In this document: positions 45,548-54,804 of the stretch, piece after piece | How the letters are laid out: each line of letters starts with the position of its first letter | Numbering within the stretch: position 1 is the first letter of the stretch | Assembly (NCBI GenBank): GCA_963815475.1 | Contig: CAWFHD010000001.1 | Coordinates: 806,001 to 870,000, forward strand | Length of the DNA stretch: 64,000 bases | Source of the DNA: Sulfopaludibacter sp963815475 | GTDB taxonomy: Bacteria > Acidobacteriota > Terriglobia > Bryobacterales > Bryobacteraceae | Reading direction: 5' to 3' | Translations under genes and position numbers: made by a program | Notes under the pieces: generated by a model | What the model saw: only the letters and a program-made list of their open reading frames with translations | What the model was told of the DNA's origin: nothing | Database searches by the model: none

Positions 45548-46185
45548 GTCCCCGGCCGGAAACCAAACCGCAGGCCTTTGTCCGTGAACTGCTGGGCCGC
45601 AGCGATTATGCCATCATCGGTGAGATTGTGGAGCCCAACACCAAGGTGCTCGATCTGGGCTGCGGCGAGGGTGAACTGCTGCAGTGGCTCGCCGCCAATA
45701 AGGGAGTGGATGCGCGCGGAGTCGAGCTCTCCGGCATCAAGGTGCAGCGCGCCATCGGACGCGGCGTTTCGGTGTTCCAGTGCGACATCGATGAGGGGCT
45801 GGCCGACTATCCCGATGGCGCTTTCGATTACGTCATCCTGAGCCAAACGCTGCAGGAAACGCGCCAGCCGCGCAAGGTGTTGCGCGAGATGCTGCGGGTG
45901 GGACGCCGCGCCATCGTGGCGTTTCCCAATTTCGGGCACTGGAAAGTCCGAGCCTCCATGCTGTTCAGCGGACGCGCGCCCAGCACCAAACTATTTCCTT
46001 ACGAGTGGTACGAATCGCCCAACATCCACATCCTGACCACGCTCGATTTCGAACTGCTGGCGCGCCTGGAGCATCTCACCATCGAACGGCGCTACTTCAT
46101 CTCGGGCCATCGTAAAGTGACGCTGCTGCCGAACCTGCTGGCGGAAGTAGCAGTGTACTTGGTCAGTGGCGCCAGCGGACGGTGA
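45544..46185 (+). CDS. metW: MetW methionine biosynthesis protein
   Basis: A 213-residue class I methyltransferase-like protein starting in the metX stop (ATGA). VLDLGCGEGELLQWLA is motif I, DIDEGLADYPDGAFDYVILS and QTLQETRQPRKVLREMLRVG, then FPNFGHWKVRASMLFSGRAP are diagnostic of MetW, which partners MetX. Frame intact. The pairing with metX is the standard metXW arrangement. Confidence 0.92.
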   Translation: MSPRPETKPQAFVRELLGRSDYAIIGEIVEPNTKVLDLGCGEGELLQWLAANKGVDARGVELSGIKVQRAIGRGVSVFQCDIDEGLADYPDGAFDYVILSQTLQETRQPRKVLREMLRVGRRAIVAFPNFGHWKVRASMLFSGRAPSTKLFPYEWYESPNIHILTTLDFELLARLEHLTIERRYFISGHRKVTLLPNLLAEVAVYLVSGASGR

Positions 46186-46197
46186 TATAACATCCCT

Positions 46198-47166
46198 ATG
46201 CTGAAACTTGTCCTGCTGCTGGCCGCCGCCCCTCTCTTCGCGGCCGACGTCAACACGTTTTCCATCGTGGCGTACGATCCCGTCAACGGCGATTGGGGCG
46301 TCACTGTTGCTTCGCGATATTTCTCCGTGGGCGCAGTGGTGCCGTGGGCCGAAGCCGGCACGGGCGCCATCGCCACGCAGGCAAACGTCAACGTGGGATA
46401 CGGGCCGCGCGGCCTCGAACTGCTGCGTCAGGGGCTGACCGCGAAACAAGTGCTCGACAAGATGCTGGCCGAAGATACGTTCGATGGCAAGGACGGCCGC
46501 CAAGTCGCGATTATCGACGGCAATGGCAACATCGCCACCTTCACCGGGCCGAACGCACCCAACTGGGCGGGCGACCGGCAAGGCAAAACGTGGAGCGCGC
46601 AGGGCAACATCCTCGTGGGACCGCAGGTGCCCGAGGCTATGGGCCGAGCCTTCGAGGCCACTCATGGCGAGCTGGCTGAGAAGCTGTTTGCCGCCCTCAA
46701 AGCCGGTGACGACGCTGGCGGCGATAGTCGCGGCAAGCAGTCGGCATCCATGCTGGTGGTGCGTAAAGGCGGCGGCCGCAACTTCAACAACGATCGGTAC
46801 ATTTACATCAATGTGGATGACAACCCGCAGCCCATCCCCGAATTGCGCCGCCTGCTCGACATGAATCTCGGCATGAACTATCAGGACAAAATCAGCAAGT
46901 TGATGACCGCCAACAAGCCGAAGGAGGCGCGCGACGCCGCCGCTAAGTACGCGCAGTACATGCCATCGGCCAACGCACAAATGACCCTGGGAACCATGGA
47001 CTACAACCTGGGCGACAAGACCGCCGCGCTGGCCGATTTCCGCAAAGCGCTGCAACTCGACCCCAACGTCCGCCGCCGCTTCGAACCTGCCGCCAATGGA
47101 CAGCCCAACGGTCGCATGAAAGCAATTCTGGAAGACAAGGAGTTCCTGAAGCAGGTGCTTCAATAG
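46198..47166 (+). CDS. Secreted DUF1028 (Ntn-hydrolase-like) protein
   Basis: A 322-residue exported protein. After the signal peptide (MLKLVLLLAAAPLFAAD) comes NTFSIVAYDPVNGDWGVTVA, with SVGAVVPWAEAGTGAIATQA, DGRQVAIIDGNGNIATFTG and QGNILVG, typical of DUF1028, a family with an N-terminal-nucleophile fold. A TPR-like helical tail (about 235-322) follows. The Thr/Ser residue expected to be exposed after cleavage lies just behind the signal. No enzyme activity is proven for the family. It starts 12 bases after metW. Confidence 0.83.
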   Translation: MLKLVLLLAAAPLFAADVNTFSIVAYDPVNGDWGVTVASRYFSVGAVVPWAEAGTGAIATQANVNVGYGPRGLELLRQGLTAKQVLDKMLAEDTFDGKDGRQVAIIDGNGNIATFTGPNAPNWAGDRQGKTWSAQGNILVGPQVPEAMGRAFEATHGELAEKLFAALKAGDDAGGDSRGKQSASMLVVRKGGGRNFNNDRYIYINVDDNPQPIPELRRLLDMNLGMNYQDKISKLMTANKPKEARDAAAKYAQYMPSANAQMTLGTMDYNLGDKTAALADFRKALQLDPNVRRRFEPAANGQPNGRMKAILEDKEFLKQVLQ

Positions 47167-47172
47167 CGCAGG

Positions 47173-47529
47173 CTACAGCATCGATTCCAACATTTCCACA
47201 AGGTCTGACGGGAAGAACGGCTTCTTGAGAAATTTCACCCGTCCGGCACGAGCCGCGGCGGGCGGATCCTTATACTGCCCCGAAATCAGCAGCACCGACA
47301 TCTGCGGGTGAAGCTTCAGCACCCGCTCCGCCAGCTTGGCGCCGTCCATTTCCGGCATCTGCATGTCGGAGATCAGGATATCCACCTTCTGGCTCTCACA
47401 GATGCGCAAAGCCTCGGAAGCCCGCGGCGCCAGAATCACATCCGCCCGTCGGCCGATCATTTTCTCCACCAACCGCAAGATCTGCGGCTCGTCATCGACA
47501 ATCAGGATCGTTCGCCGCGTCTCAGCCAT
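47173..47529 (-). CDS. Single-domain response regulator
   Basis: A 118-residue CheY-like receiver. ILIVDDEPQILRLVEKM opens the domain, the phospho-acceptor Asp is in ILISDMQMPEMDG, followed by SVLLISGQY and KFLKKPFFPSDL with the conserved Lys. No output domain. The start at MAETRR is preferred; an open frame continues 51 codons upstream without support. It is convergent with the DUF1028 gene. Partner kinase not in the window. Confidence 0.85.
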   Translation of the reverse strand: MAETRRTILIVDDEPQILRLVEKMIGRRADVILAPRASEALRICESQKVDILISDMQMPEMDGAKLAERVLKLHPQMSVLLISGQYKDPPAAARAGRVKFLKKPFFPSDLVEMLESML

Positions 47530-47608
47530 CGCAAGCTTGATTGTGTCATACCCGGTGTGCGGCAAGGCACGTTTTAACCAGCCAAATTCTGCGACAATCT
47601 TCCTAGCC

Positions 47609-47884
47609 ATGCCTTGCCTCCTGGTAATTCTGGTTCTGGCCTTCCCGCGTGTGGTGCTGGCCCTCATGTTTTTCCTCTCCAATTACCTGGATCGCGCTTA
47701 TCATGGCCTGCTGGTGCCGCTGCTCGGATTCATCTTTCTGCCGATCACCACCCTGGTGTATGCGTGGCTGGTGAACTCCCACCTGCCGCTCGATGGCGTC
47801 AATCTGATTATCCTGATCGTGGCTGTCATCATCGATGTAGGCGGCCTGGGCGGCGGAGAGTGGCATCGCCGGCAGCGATACTAA
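47609..47884 (+). CDS. Small predicted membrane protein
   Basis: A 91-residue protein with three hydrophobic helices (LLVILVLAFPRVVLALMFFL, GLLVPLLGFIFLPITTLVYA, NLIILIVAVIIDVGGLG) separated by NYLDRAYH and SHLPLDG. No family is recognised beyond a general small-integral-membrane type. No clear ribosome-binding site is seen, so the start is uncertain. It is divergent from the response regulator. Confidence 0.65.
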   Translation: MPCLLVILVLAFPRVVLALMFFLSNYLDRAYHGLLVPLLGFIFLPITTLVYAWLVNSHLPLDGVNLIILIVAVIIDVGGLGGGEWHRRQRY

Positions 47885-47952
47885 GCAGAGGTTTCACGGC
47901 GGAAAACAACGGGGATGCTTCGGACGGCTGTATTCGCTTACACTACTAGATC

Positions 47953-49068
47953 ATGCGATATAGCCTACTGATGGCCCTGATAGCGTTCGCCTTGTCTGCG
48001 CAGACGCCCCCCAAGAAAGGATCGTCGTCCGTGAATCATCAGCCTTATGGAAAGATGCCGGATGGCACGGCAGTTGAGCTGTACACGCTTTCCAACGCCA
48101 ACGGAATGCGCGCCGAGATCATCACCTACGGTGGCGCAGTGGCGCGGCTCACCGCGCCCGACCGCACGGGCAAGTTTGCCGACATCGTTCTGGGCATGGA
48201 CAGCCTGGAAGGCTACACGTCAGAGCCCAACTACTTCGGTGCTTTGATTGGACGCTACGGCAATCGCATTGGCCATGCCGCTTTTACGTTGGAGGGCAAG
48301 ACGTATCAGTTGCCCAAGAACGATGGTGAAAACACACTTCACGGCGGCGCTCACGGGTTTGACAAACATGTCTGGAAGGCGCGCGTGGTCGGCAACGGAC
48401 TCGAACTCACGTACGTCAGCGCCGATGGCGAAGAGGGTTTTCCCGGAACGCTCACCGCAAGAGTGGTCTACACCCTGACCGATCAAAATGAGCTGAAACT
48501 GGACTACACCGCCACCACCGACAAACCTACGGTGGTCAATCTCACCAACCATTCCTACTTCAACCTGGCCGGCTCCGGGACCGTCCTACAGCATCAAGTG
48601 ACGATTCTGGCCGACCGCTTCACTCCGGTGGACAAAGGCTTGATCCCGACCGGTGAACTGCGTGCGGTGAAGGGCACGCCTTTCGATTTCACCGCGGCCA
48701 CGGCCATCGGCGCGCGCATCGACGCCAAGGACGAGCAGATTCAGTTTGGCAAAGGCTACGATCACAATTGGGTTCTGACCAGCGGGGGCGGATCCACCGC
48801 CAAGAAGGCGGCGGAGGTATTCGAACCCACCACCGGCCGCGTGATGGAGGTGTGGACCACCGAGCCGGGACTGCAGTTCTACACCGGCAATTTCCTGGAC
48901 GGCAAAGTGACAGGCAAAGGTGGAGTGGCCTATCCCTTCCGCGCAGCGTTCTGCATGGAGACGCAGCACTTCCCCGATTCGCCGAATCACCCCAAGTTCC
49001 CCACTACGGAATTGAAGCCGGGGAAAACGTATCGCACCACCACGATTTACAAATTCTCGGCCCGGTAA
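47953..49068 (+). CDS. galM: Secreted aldose 1-epimerase (mutarotase)
   Basis: Interconverts alpha and beta anomers of aldoses such as galactose. The 371-residue protein has a signal peptide (RYSLLMALIAFALSAQ) and the full GalM core: IITYGGAVARLTAPD, GRYGNRIGHAAF, NDGENTLHGGAHGFD, NLTNHSYFNLAG, and the C-terminal YTGNFLD with the catalytic Glu region CMETQHFPDSPNHP. Export suggests work on sugars in the periplasm. It ends six bases before the stop of the convergent unknown gene. Confidence 0.92.
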   Translation: MRYSLLMALIAFALSAQTPPKKGSSSVNHQPYGKMPDGTAVELYTLSNANGMRAEIITYGGAVARLTAPDRTGKFADIVLGMDSLEGYTSEPNYFGALIGRYGNRIGHAAFTLEGKTYQLPKNDGENTLHGGAHGFDKHVWKARVVGNGLELTYVSADGEEGFPGTLTARVVYTLTDQNELKLDYTATTDKPTVVNLTNHSYFNLAGSGTVLQHQVTILADRFTPVDKGLIPTGELRAVKGTPFDFTAATAIGARIDAKDEQIQFGKGYDHNWVLTSGGGSTAKKAAEVFEPTTGRVMEVWTTEPGLQFYTGNFLDGKVTGKGGVAYPFRAAFCMETQHFPDSPNHPKFPTTELKPGKTYRTTTIYKFSAR

Positions 49069-49074
49069 CTGGCA

Positions 49075-49638
49075 CTATTGTGGAGTTCGCAGCGACAGCA
49101 GGCCGGCAAGGGTGGCGTACTTTTGATCCTGGGTCCACGGCGGTCCGATCAGTTTGCCGAGCGAGGCCAGGTGCTGCAGCGCGACCGCGTCGAGTTCCTT
49201 TTCTCGCACAGGGATCACTCGCAGGCCGCACTCCCCGGCCGCCCACGCCAGCACGTCGCGAAACATCTCGCCTTCGGCCGTGTGGATCAGCGGATGCGCT
49301 GCGAGGATTCCCTCCAGCGGTGGCAGAGTCCGCGCGGAACTGCGCAGGATGCCGCATCCAGCGACGTCATGGCCCTTCGAGCGAAGCGCCTTCAAGATGG
49401 CCGATACGGCTTCGAGTGCCATGCCGCGCGAAGATTCGGTAGCGCGGCGCACCAGCGCTTCCGCTTGGGAAGAGGGCAACTCCGCCGCGGCATGATACGG
49501 CTGTTTGGAACCCGGCATTTCCGGATCGGCGATCACGATGCGCCGCCGTTCCAAAATCCTGGGAGCATCCACCGTGCCGGCAACTGCCACTGCCGCAGCC
49601 CAGCCGGAATGAGCCCGGAATCCTAACGCCGTGCGCAT
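49075..49638 (-). CDS. Conserved hypothetical protein
   Basis: A 187-residue protein with no signal peptide. MRTALGFRAHSGWAAAVAVA, ADPEMPGSKQPYHAAAEL, KGHDVAGCGILRSSARTLPP and HTAEGEMFRDVLAWAAGECG suggest an alpha/beta fold, perhaps RNase H-like from the opening strand pattern, but I cannot name a family. Convergent with galM and divergent from the kinase gene. Confidence 0.65.
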   Translation of the reverse strand: MRTALGFRAHSGWAAAVAVAGTVDAPRILERRRIVIADPEMPGSKQPYHAAAELPSSQAEALVRRATESSRGMALEAVSAILKALRSKGHDVAGCGILRSSARTLPPLEGILAAHPLIHTAEGEMFRDVLAWAAGECGLRVIPVREKELDAVALQHLASLGKLIGPPWTQDQKYATLAGLLSLRTPQ

Positions 49639-49695
49639 CTACCCATCATACGGCCCGCGAGCAGCCGACTTAGTGGAGTACAATGATTCATCCCT

Positions 49696-51445
49696 ATGCC
49701 TCTGTCCGACGGCGCCCGCTATGGGCCCTACGAGATCCTCGAACCAATCGGAGCCGGCGGCATGGGCGAAGTATACAAGGCGCAGGATTCGCGCCTGAAG
49801 CGTTTCGTCGCTATCAAGGTTCTCACAGCAGGCTCGGGCGATTCGGATTATCGCCGCCGCTTTATCCAGGAGGGCCGCGCTGCCTCCGCCCTGAATCATC
49901 CCAACATCATCACCATTTACGACATCCTGTCCGAGGACGGGCTCGATCTCATGGTGATGGAGTTCGTGATTGGCAAAACGGTGGACGAACTCATTGTCAA
50001 ACATGGCATGCCCGTCTTCCAGGTTCTGAATTGCGCCGTGCAGATGGCCGACGCCCTCAGCGCCGCCCATGCCGCCGGCATCATTCACCGCGACCTCAAA
50101 CCGGGTAACATCATGATCACCGAATCCGGACTCGTCAAGATCCTGGACTTCGGCCTGGCGAAGCTGACGCACCAGGTATCGGATGTCAATCGGAACGACG
50201 AAACGCAAGGGCTCAGCGGGCCCATGACCGTCGAAGGTTCGATTCTGGGCACCGTCAGCTATATGTCGCCCGAGCAGGCTGAGGGGCGGCGCATTGACGC
50301 CCGATCGGACATTTTTTCTTTCGGTCTGACTGTCTACGAAATGCTCACCGGAGAGCGGGCGTTTACAGATGCCTCCACCATCTCTACGCTCTCCAAGATT
50401 CTCCGCGACGAAGCCAAGCCAATCAGCGCGATCGTCAAGGGCGTTCCCGACGAGTTGGAACAGATCATTAACCGCGCCTTGCGGAAAAATCCCGATCATC
50501 GTTGGCAGAGCATGCGGGAGGTGCTGCAAGCGCTGACGGTCTTGAAGCAGAAGGTGGATTCCAGAATGCTCGCCGGGCTGGCCGGCGGCAGGACGCGAGA
50601 AGCCGTCGACGCCGCTTCTGGCAGGCGCCGGCATTGCGCTGGCAGCCGCGCTGGCAGGCGGCGGCTATTTACTGACGCGCCACGCGCCCGCGCCCCGGCC
50701 GACGCAGGCAACCGGCACTGAGGCGCAGTCCGCTGCTCCGGCGCCCCCCACTACTCCCGCGACGCCGGCAGTGGACCCGTCTGTGCTGACGAATCAATCG
50801 ATCATCGACATGCTGCAGGCGAAGGTAGCACCTTCAGTGATCATCGGCCAGATCCGCTCATCGCAAACGAAATTCAACCTGACCACGGCGGAGATCATCC
50901 GGCTCACCAACAGCGGGGCTACCGCCGAACTCCTCAGCGTCATGCAGAACCCGCACTCCGCCGTCCCCGCTCCGGCGACCGCGACTCCCGTGCCGAACGC
51001 GCCCGAGGCCGCCGCCGCGCCGCCGGTCAGCGCCACTGCCCATACGATTGCCATTGGGAGTGGCACGCCCCTAACCATCGCGTTGACCGAGGATGTGGCG
51101 CCCAATCCGACCGCGGGCCAACCGCTGCACTTCACGGTCTCGAAGGACCTGCTGGTGAACGATACGGTGGTGGTGGCCAAAGGCACTCCCGTGAACGGAG
51201 AGATTTTCGACGCGGGTGGCAGCAAGATTTTGGTGATCAAGAAGAAGCCGACGTTCCGTGTTCGCTCGCTGGTGACCGCGAGCGGCGAGACGCTGAACAT
51301 CCGCGCCACCCCTGGAGCGCGCGCCGATAAGGTAAACGCCAACATTGAACCGGCGGCCCGTCACGACAAAGACAAGCTCGCGCCCGCCGGCAGCGAATAC
51401 CAGGTTTATGTGGATGGCGATCAAACCGTAAATGTCCGGCACTGA
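49696..51445 (+). CDS. Ser/Thr protein kinase with transmembrane segment and extracytoplasmic domain, one frameshift
   Basis: A membrane-bound eukaryotic-type (PknB-like) kinase. The kinase domain (about 8-275) has IGAGGMGEVYKAQ, FVAIKVL with the ATP-binding Lys, IIHRDLKPGNIM, DFGLAKL and SYMSPEQAEGRRID. An extra base near 50590 shifts frame at the juxtamembrane region; beyond it come a helix (LAGAGIALAAALAGGGYLL), a Pro/Ala-rich linker and an extracytoplasmic part with SIIDMLQAKVAPSVIIGQ and a C-terminal beta region. 1750 minus 1 bases gives 583 codons. Substrates unknown. Confidence 0.88.
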
Positions 51446-51457
51446 CGCAGGCGCGGT

Positions 51458-51811
51458 TTAGGTTTCTTCCACCACGCGATTCATGATGCCCGCGATGGCG
51501 CTGGTCATCTGCGACCAACGGTCGGCTTCCGACGCCAACTGCTTCTTGCCGGCCGGAGTGGCACGATAGAATTTGGCGCGCTGGCCGGCTTCGGTGACCT
51601 TCCATTCCGATTTCACCCAGCCTTGTTTTTCCAGGCGATGCAGCGCCGGGTAGAGAGATCCCGTCTCCACTTTCAACAGCTCGCCCGAATAGGATCGAAT
51701 GGCATGGCCGATGCCGTAGCCGTGCTGCGGACCCCATTGCAGGGTCTGCAAAATCAACATGTCCAGCGTGCCCTGCAGCAGTTCGATATGGTTTTGATAA
51801 CGGGACTTCAT
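51458..51811 (-). CDS. PadR-family transcriptional regulator
   Basis: A 117-residue winged-helix repressor. LLQGTLDMLILQTLQWGPQH opens the helix-turn-helix region, SGELLKVETGSLYPALHRLE is the recognition helix with the family's typical sequence, and GWVKSEWKVTEAGQRAKFY is the wing. It often controls ADOP permeases in acidobacteria. A palindrome lies six bases upstream of its ATG, so autoregulation is likely. Confidence 0.9.
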   Translation of the reverse strand: MKSRYQNHIELLQGTLDMLILQTLQWGPQHGYGIGHAIRSYSGELLKVETGSLYPALHRLEKQGWVKSEWKVTEAGQRAKFYRATPAGKKQLASEADRWSQMTSAIAGIMNRVVEET

Positions 51812-51816
51812 GTGCC

Positions 51817-51831
51817 TGTAGATATTCTACA
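51817..51831 (-). promoter_or_regulatory. Palindromic operator upstream of padR
   Basis: On the gene's strand it reads TGTAGAATATCTACA, a near-perfect palindrome six bases before the ATG, differing at one position from the one before the ADOP permease at 27839-27853. Confidence 0.6.
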
Positions 51832-51844
51832 CCCAGAGGCTGCC

Positions 51845-53269
51845 TTAGCCCTCCAAAAGCCCCAAGCCGGCAATCCGCGCCAGGTGCTCGGGCAGGTGTT
51901 GGCGAATCTGGTCGGGCGTCGGCGCGCCTTCCGCCTGCGAGAGTCCATCCACAATGGCGTCGAACTCTCGCGTGCCATCGAGCAGTGCGACAAGCGCCCG
52001 GTACATGGGGTCCAAACGGCTCACGCGATGGCCGGAAGTGGTTACCAGTTCCGCCCGGACGCACTCCCAGTGGGCCAGACGGCTGGCGCGCGGCCGCTCT
52101 GTGACGCTCTGTTCGCAGGGAAAGTCGAAGACATGGAAATCGGCGAATCCGCTGGTGATGAGGGCGAAGAGAATCTCGCACAACGCCGCGCGATCTTCGG
52201 TGTACTCGAGAAACTCGTCGAACCCAACAGGCAGCGGATACAGTTCGCCCAGTGCCGTGGCCACCTGCGTGGTCAGTTCGTGCACCGCGGAGATGCAGAC
52301 CTTGTGCGAGCCTTCGAATTGCCCATCCACCAAACGCGCCGGTGAAGAGAAGAGGAAACGCTCCATCCGCTCCGCAGTGGCCGGGCGATCGAGTATCACC
52401 TCTTCGCGGCACAGCAGGGTTTGCCGGAAGCGGCGGAATAACAGGAAGTCGAGGTACTGTTCGCGCTCGATGATGTCGCCTTCCAGCCAGTGGAGGGCAT
52501 TGCGAATGTCGAACATCAGGTGCGGTTGGGCGTCGCCGAGATATTGCAGCGAGTGACTCGCCGCGCGCGCCGCGAAATCGCGGAAATAGAAGGAATCGTT
52601 AATCGGCCCGAGGTCGTCATGAAACAGCCAGGCGGGGTCGCCGGCCAGCAGGCGCTTGACTTCGTCGTCGATCATGGGATGCCACGAAGCAGTGGACACG
52701 CGCGATTCGCCCAGCATTTCCAGAAAAGCGCGCGCCTGCTGGATGCGTTCGGTAGGATCGGCGTAATCGCGCGTGTGGTGCAGCATCATCTCACGCAGCA
52801 TGATCCGCACGTGCCGGCCTGGCAGCGCATTGTAGCTGATGAAGGCGACCCCTTGCGGCGCCAGGCAATCGCGGCAGAGGCGCAGTAAGCCCTCGCGAAC
52901 GTCGTCGGGCACCCAGGAATACACACCGTGCGCGACGATATAGTCGAATTCGCCGAGGGCGGGGCCAGCCTCCCGCAGATCCATCACCCTCAAGTGGAGA
53001 TTGGAGAGCCCGAGTTCATTGACAGCGCGGCAACCCTCCGCGATGGGCGCCTCCGCCAGGTCGATGCCGGTAAACCGGCTGCCGGGCAGCGAGTACGCCA
53101 TGGGAATGAGGTTGGCGGCATCTCCGCAGCCCACTTCCAGAACGCGGCAGGAGGTGACCGGCGCGGGAGTCATTCCGAATAGAGTAGCGACAGACGCCAG
53201 CCGGTCGGGGTGGGTCTGGGACATGGGAAGCGTGGGGTACGGAATCTGCTGATACGGGTTGTCCGGCAC
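51845..53269 (-). CDS. Class I methyltransferase with methyltransferase-regulatory domain
   Basis: About 474 residues. The N-terminal NPYQQIPYPTLPMSQTHPDRL, motif I VLEVGCGDAANLIPMAYSLP, GIDLAEAPIAEG and the FDYIVAHGVYSWVP region are typical of the SAM methyltransferase plus PKMT-regulatory family; the C-terminal half is the regulatory domain with no known catalytic residues. GTG at 53269 fits the conserved N-terminus, though AGGAG lies only one base away; a GTG at 53329 or ATG at 53224 are alternatives. Same strand as the two regulators upstream. Target unknown. Confidence 0.8.
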   Translation of the reverse strand: MPDNPYQQIPYPTLPMSQTHPDRLASVATLFGMTPAPVTSCRVLEVGCGDAANLIPMAYSLPGSRFTGIDLAEAPIAEGCRAVNELGLSNLHLRVMDLREAGPALGEFDYIVAHGVYSWVPDDVREGLLRLCRDCLAPQGVAFISYNALPGRHVRIMLREMMLHHTRDYADPTERIQQARAFLEMLGESRVSTASWHPMIDDEVKRLLAGDPAWLFHDDLGPINDSFYFRDFAARAASHSLQYLGDAQPHLMFDIRNALHWLEGDIIEREQYLDFLLFRRFRQTLLCREEVILDRPATAERMERFLFSSPARLVDGQFEGSHKVCISAVHELTTQVATALGELYPLPVGFDEFLEYTEDRAALCEILFALITSGFADFHVFDFPCEQSVTERPRASRLAHWECVRAELVTTSGHRVSRLDPMYRALVALLDGTREFDAIVDGLSQAEGAPTPDQIRQHLPEHLARIAGLGLLEG

Positions 53270-53330
53270 GCTCCTATTATGCGGCCACGAAGTTAAGTGG
53301 GGCCGGTGCGCTTCGACCACCGGTGCCACT

Positions 53331-54026
53331 CTACACAGCCATGGCGCGCCGCGGCTCGAAGGTGTAGCCGAAGCCGCGCACGGAATGAATCAGCACGGGC
53401 GCCGCCGGGTCTTGTTCGATCTTCTGGCGCAGGCGCAGGACGTAGACGTCAACTGCGCGGTCCGTGATGGCGCGATCTTGTCCCCACACCGAATTGAGCA
53501 GTTGCTCGCGGCTGAAGACCACTCCGGGACGGCTCATCAGGAATTCCAGCAGCCGGAATTCGGTTGCAGTAAGTTGCAGCGGCGTGCTGTTGAGACGCAC
53601 CTGCCGGCTGGTGGTGTCGAGTTCGAGTCCGCCGGCTTCCAGTATGCGCGCCGGCGATGCCTGATTGCGGAATTGCAGCTTTATGCGCGCGATCAGTTCG
53701 CGCACGAAGAACGGCTTCACCACGTAATCGTTTGCGCCGAGTTCGAGCCCCACAATGCGATCGGTCTCCGAGGCGCGCGCCGTCAGAAAAATCACCGGGA
53801 CAGCGGCCAGTTCCGGATCGCGCCGGATCCCTTTGCAGATATCCAGCCCGTCGGAATCGGGCAGCATGATGTCGAGCAGGATGAGATCGGGCCGGGTCTG
53901 ACGGCACAGATCCAGCGCGCCTTTGCCGGTCTGTTGGCCGATCATCGCAAAGCCTTCCTTCTCCAGGTTGTATTTCAAAAGGGAGAACAGATCGGAATCG
54001 TCTTCAATTAACAGAATCTTTTTCAT
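53331..54026 (-). CDS. OmpR/PhoB-family response regulator
   Basis: A 231-residue regulator. Receiver part: ILLIEDDSDLFSLLKYNLEK, LDIMLPDSDGLD with phospho-Asp at 52, and VVKPFFVRELIARIK. Winged-helix output part from about 130 ends in HSVRGFGYTFEPR. It is the downstream member of a tandem pair. GTTACGG/CGTAAC elements occur in the short gap upstream (54056-54088). Gene intact. Confidence 0.9.
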   Translation of the reverse strand: MKKILLIEDDSDLFSLLKYNLEKEGFAMIGQQTGKGALDLCRQTRPDLILLDIMLPDSDGLDICKGIRRDPELAAVPVIFLTARASETDRIVGLELGANDYVVKPFFVRELIARIKLQFRNQASPARILEAGGLELDTTSRQVRLNSTPLQLTATEFRLLEFLMSRPGVVFSREQLLNSVWGQDRAITDRAVDVYVLRLRQKIEQDPAAPVLIHSVRGFGYTFEPRRAMAV

Positions 54027-54055
54027 TTGAATGCACCGGGGTCTTAAGCATCAAA

Positions 54056-54088
54056 CGTAACAGTGTTGATGTTACGGAACCGTTACGG
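54056..54088. promoter_or_regulatory. Repeated GTTACG/CGTAAC half-sites between two response regulators
   Basis: CGTAACA (54056-54062) is inverted to TGTTACG (54070-54076), and GTTACGG occurs again at 54071-54077 and 54082-54088, an 11-base period. Spacing like this is typical of OmpR/PhoB-class dimer sites. It lies 30-62 bases upstream of the gene ending at 53331. Confidence 0.5.
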
Positions 54089-54116
54089 CGCCATGAAATC
54101 CGAATTAAGTAAGAGA

Positions 54117-54802
54117 TTACTCTTCGAAGCGGTAGCCGAAGCCGCGGACTGTGGTGAGATGGCGCGGTTCATCGGGCTGTGCTTCGATTTGCTCGCGCAG
54201 GCGGCGCACGTGCACATCCACGGTGCGGGGCGTCACAAATCGCTGCTCGCCCCACACGGCTTCCAGAAGTTGGTCGCGGCTATAAGCGCGGCCCGGATGG
54301 GTCAGGAAGAACTCCAGCAGATTGAACTCGGTGGAAGTCAAAGTCAGTTCGCGCTCACCCAGAAGACGCGGTGGCCATTTCGATCCAGGCGGAACGGTCC
54401 GATCTCCTGGACGGTGGGCTCGGAATCCATCTCTTCGCGGCGAAGATGCGCCTTCACCCGCGCCACCAGTTCCCGCGGGCTAAAGGGCTTGGTCATGTAG
54501 TCATCGCCGCCGATTTCGAGGCCCAACACGCGGTCCACTTCTTCCGAGCGCGCCGTCAGAAAGAGCACCGGAATGCGACCCAGCATTGGCGAATGACGAA
54601 TCTGCCGGCACAATTCGAACCCGTCGGCGTCGGGCAGCATCACGTCCAGCAGAATGAGGTCGGGCTTAAACTGTTCGAGGGCCTTCATGGTGCCGCGCGT
54701 GCCGCCCAGAATCTGCGTTTGGTAGCCTTGGCGCGTCAGGTTGTAATCGATGAGGGCGGCGAGCTCCGACTCATCTTCCACAATCGCGATTCGCTTGGCC
54801 AT
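54117..54802 (-). CDS. OmpR/PhoB-family response regulator, one frameshift
   Basis: A regulator of about 228 residues. AKRIAIVEDESELAALIDYN, LLDVMLPDADGFELCRQIR with the phospho-Asp, and DDYMTKPFSPRELVARV; the winged helix then reads TSTEFNLLEFFLTHPGRA, DVHVRRLREQIEAQPDEP and VRGFGYRFEE. One base is missing near 54365 between GHRV and LLGEREL (a -1 event). 686 plus 1 bases gives 229 codons. It starts two bases after the DedA-like gene, so the regulators are co-transcribed with the membrane gene. Confidence 0.88.
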
Positions 54803-54804
54803 AA

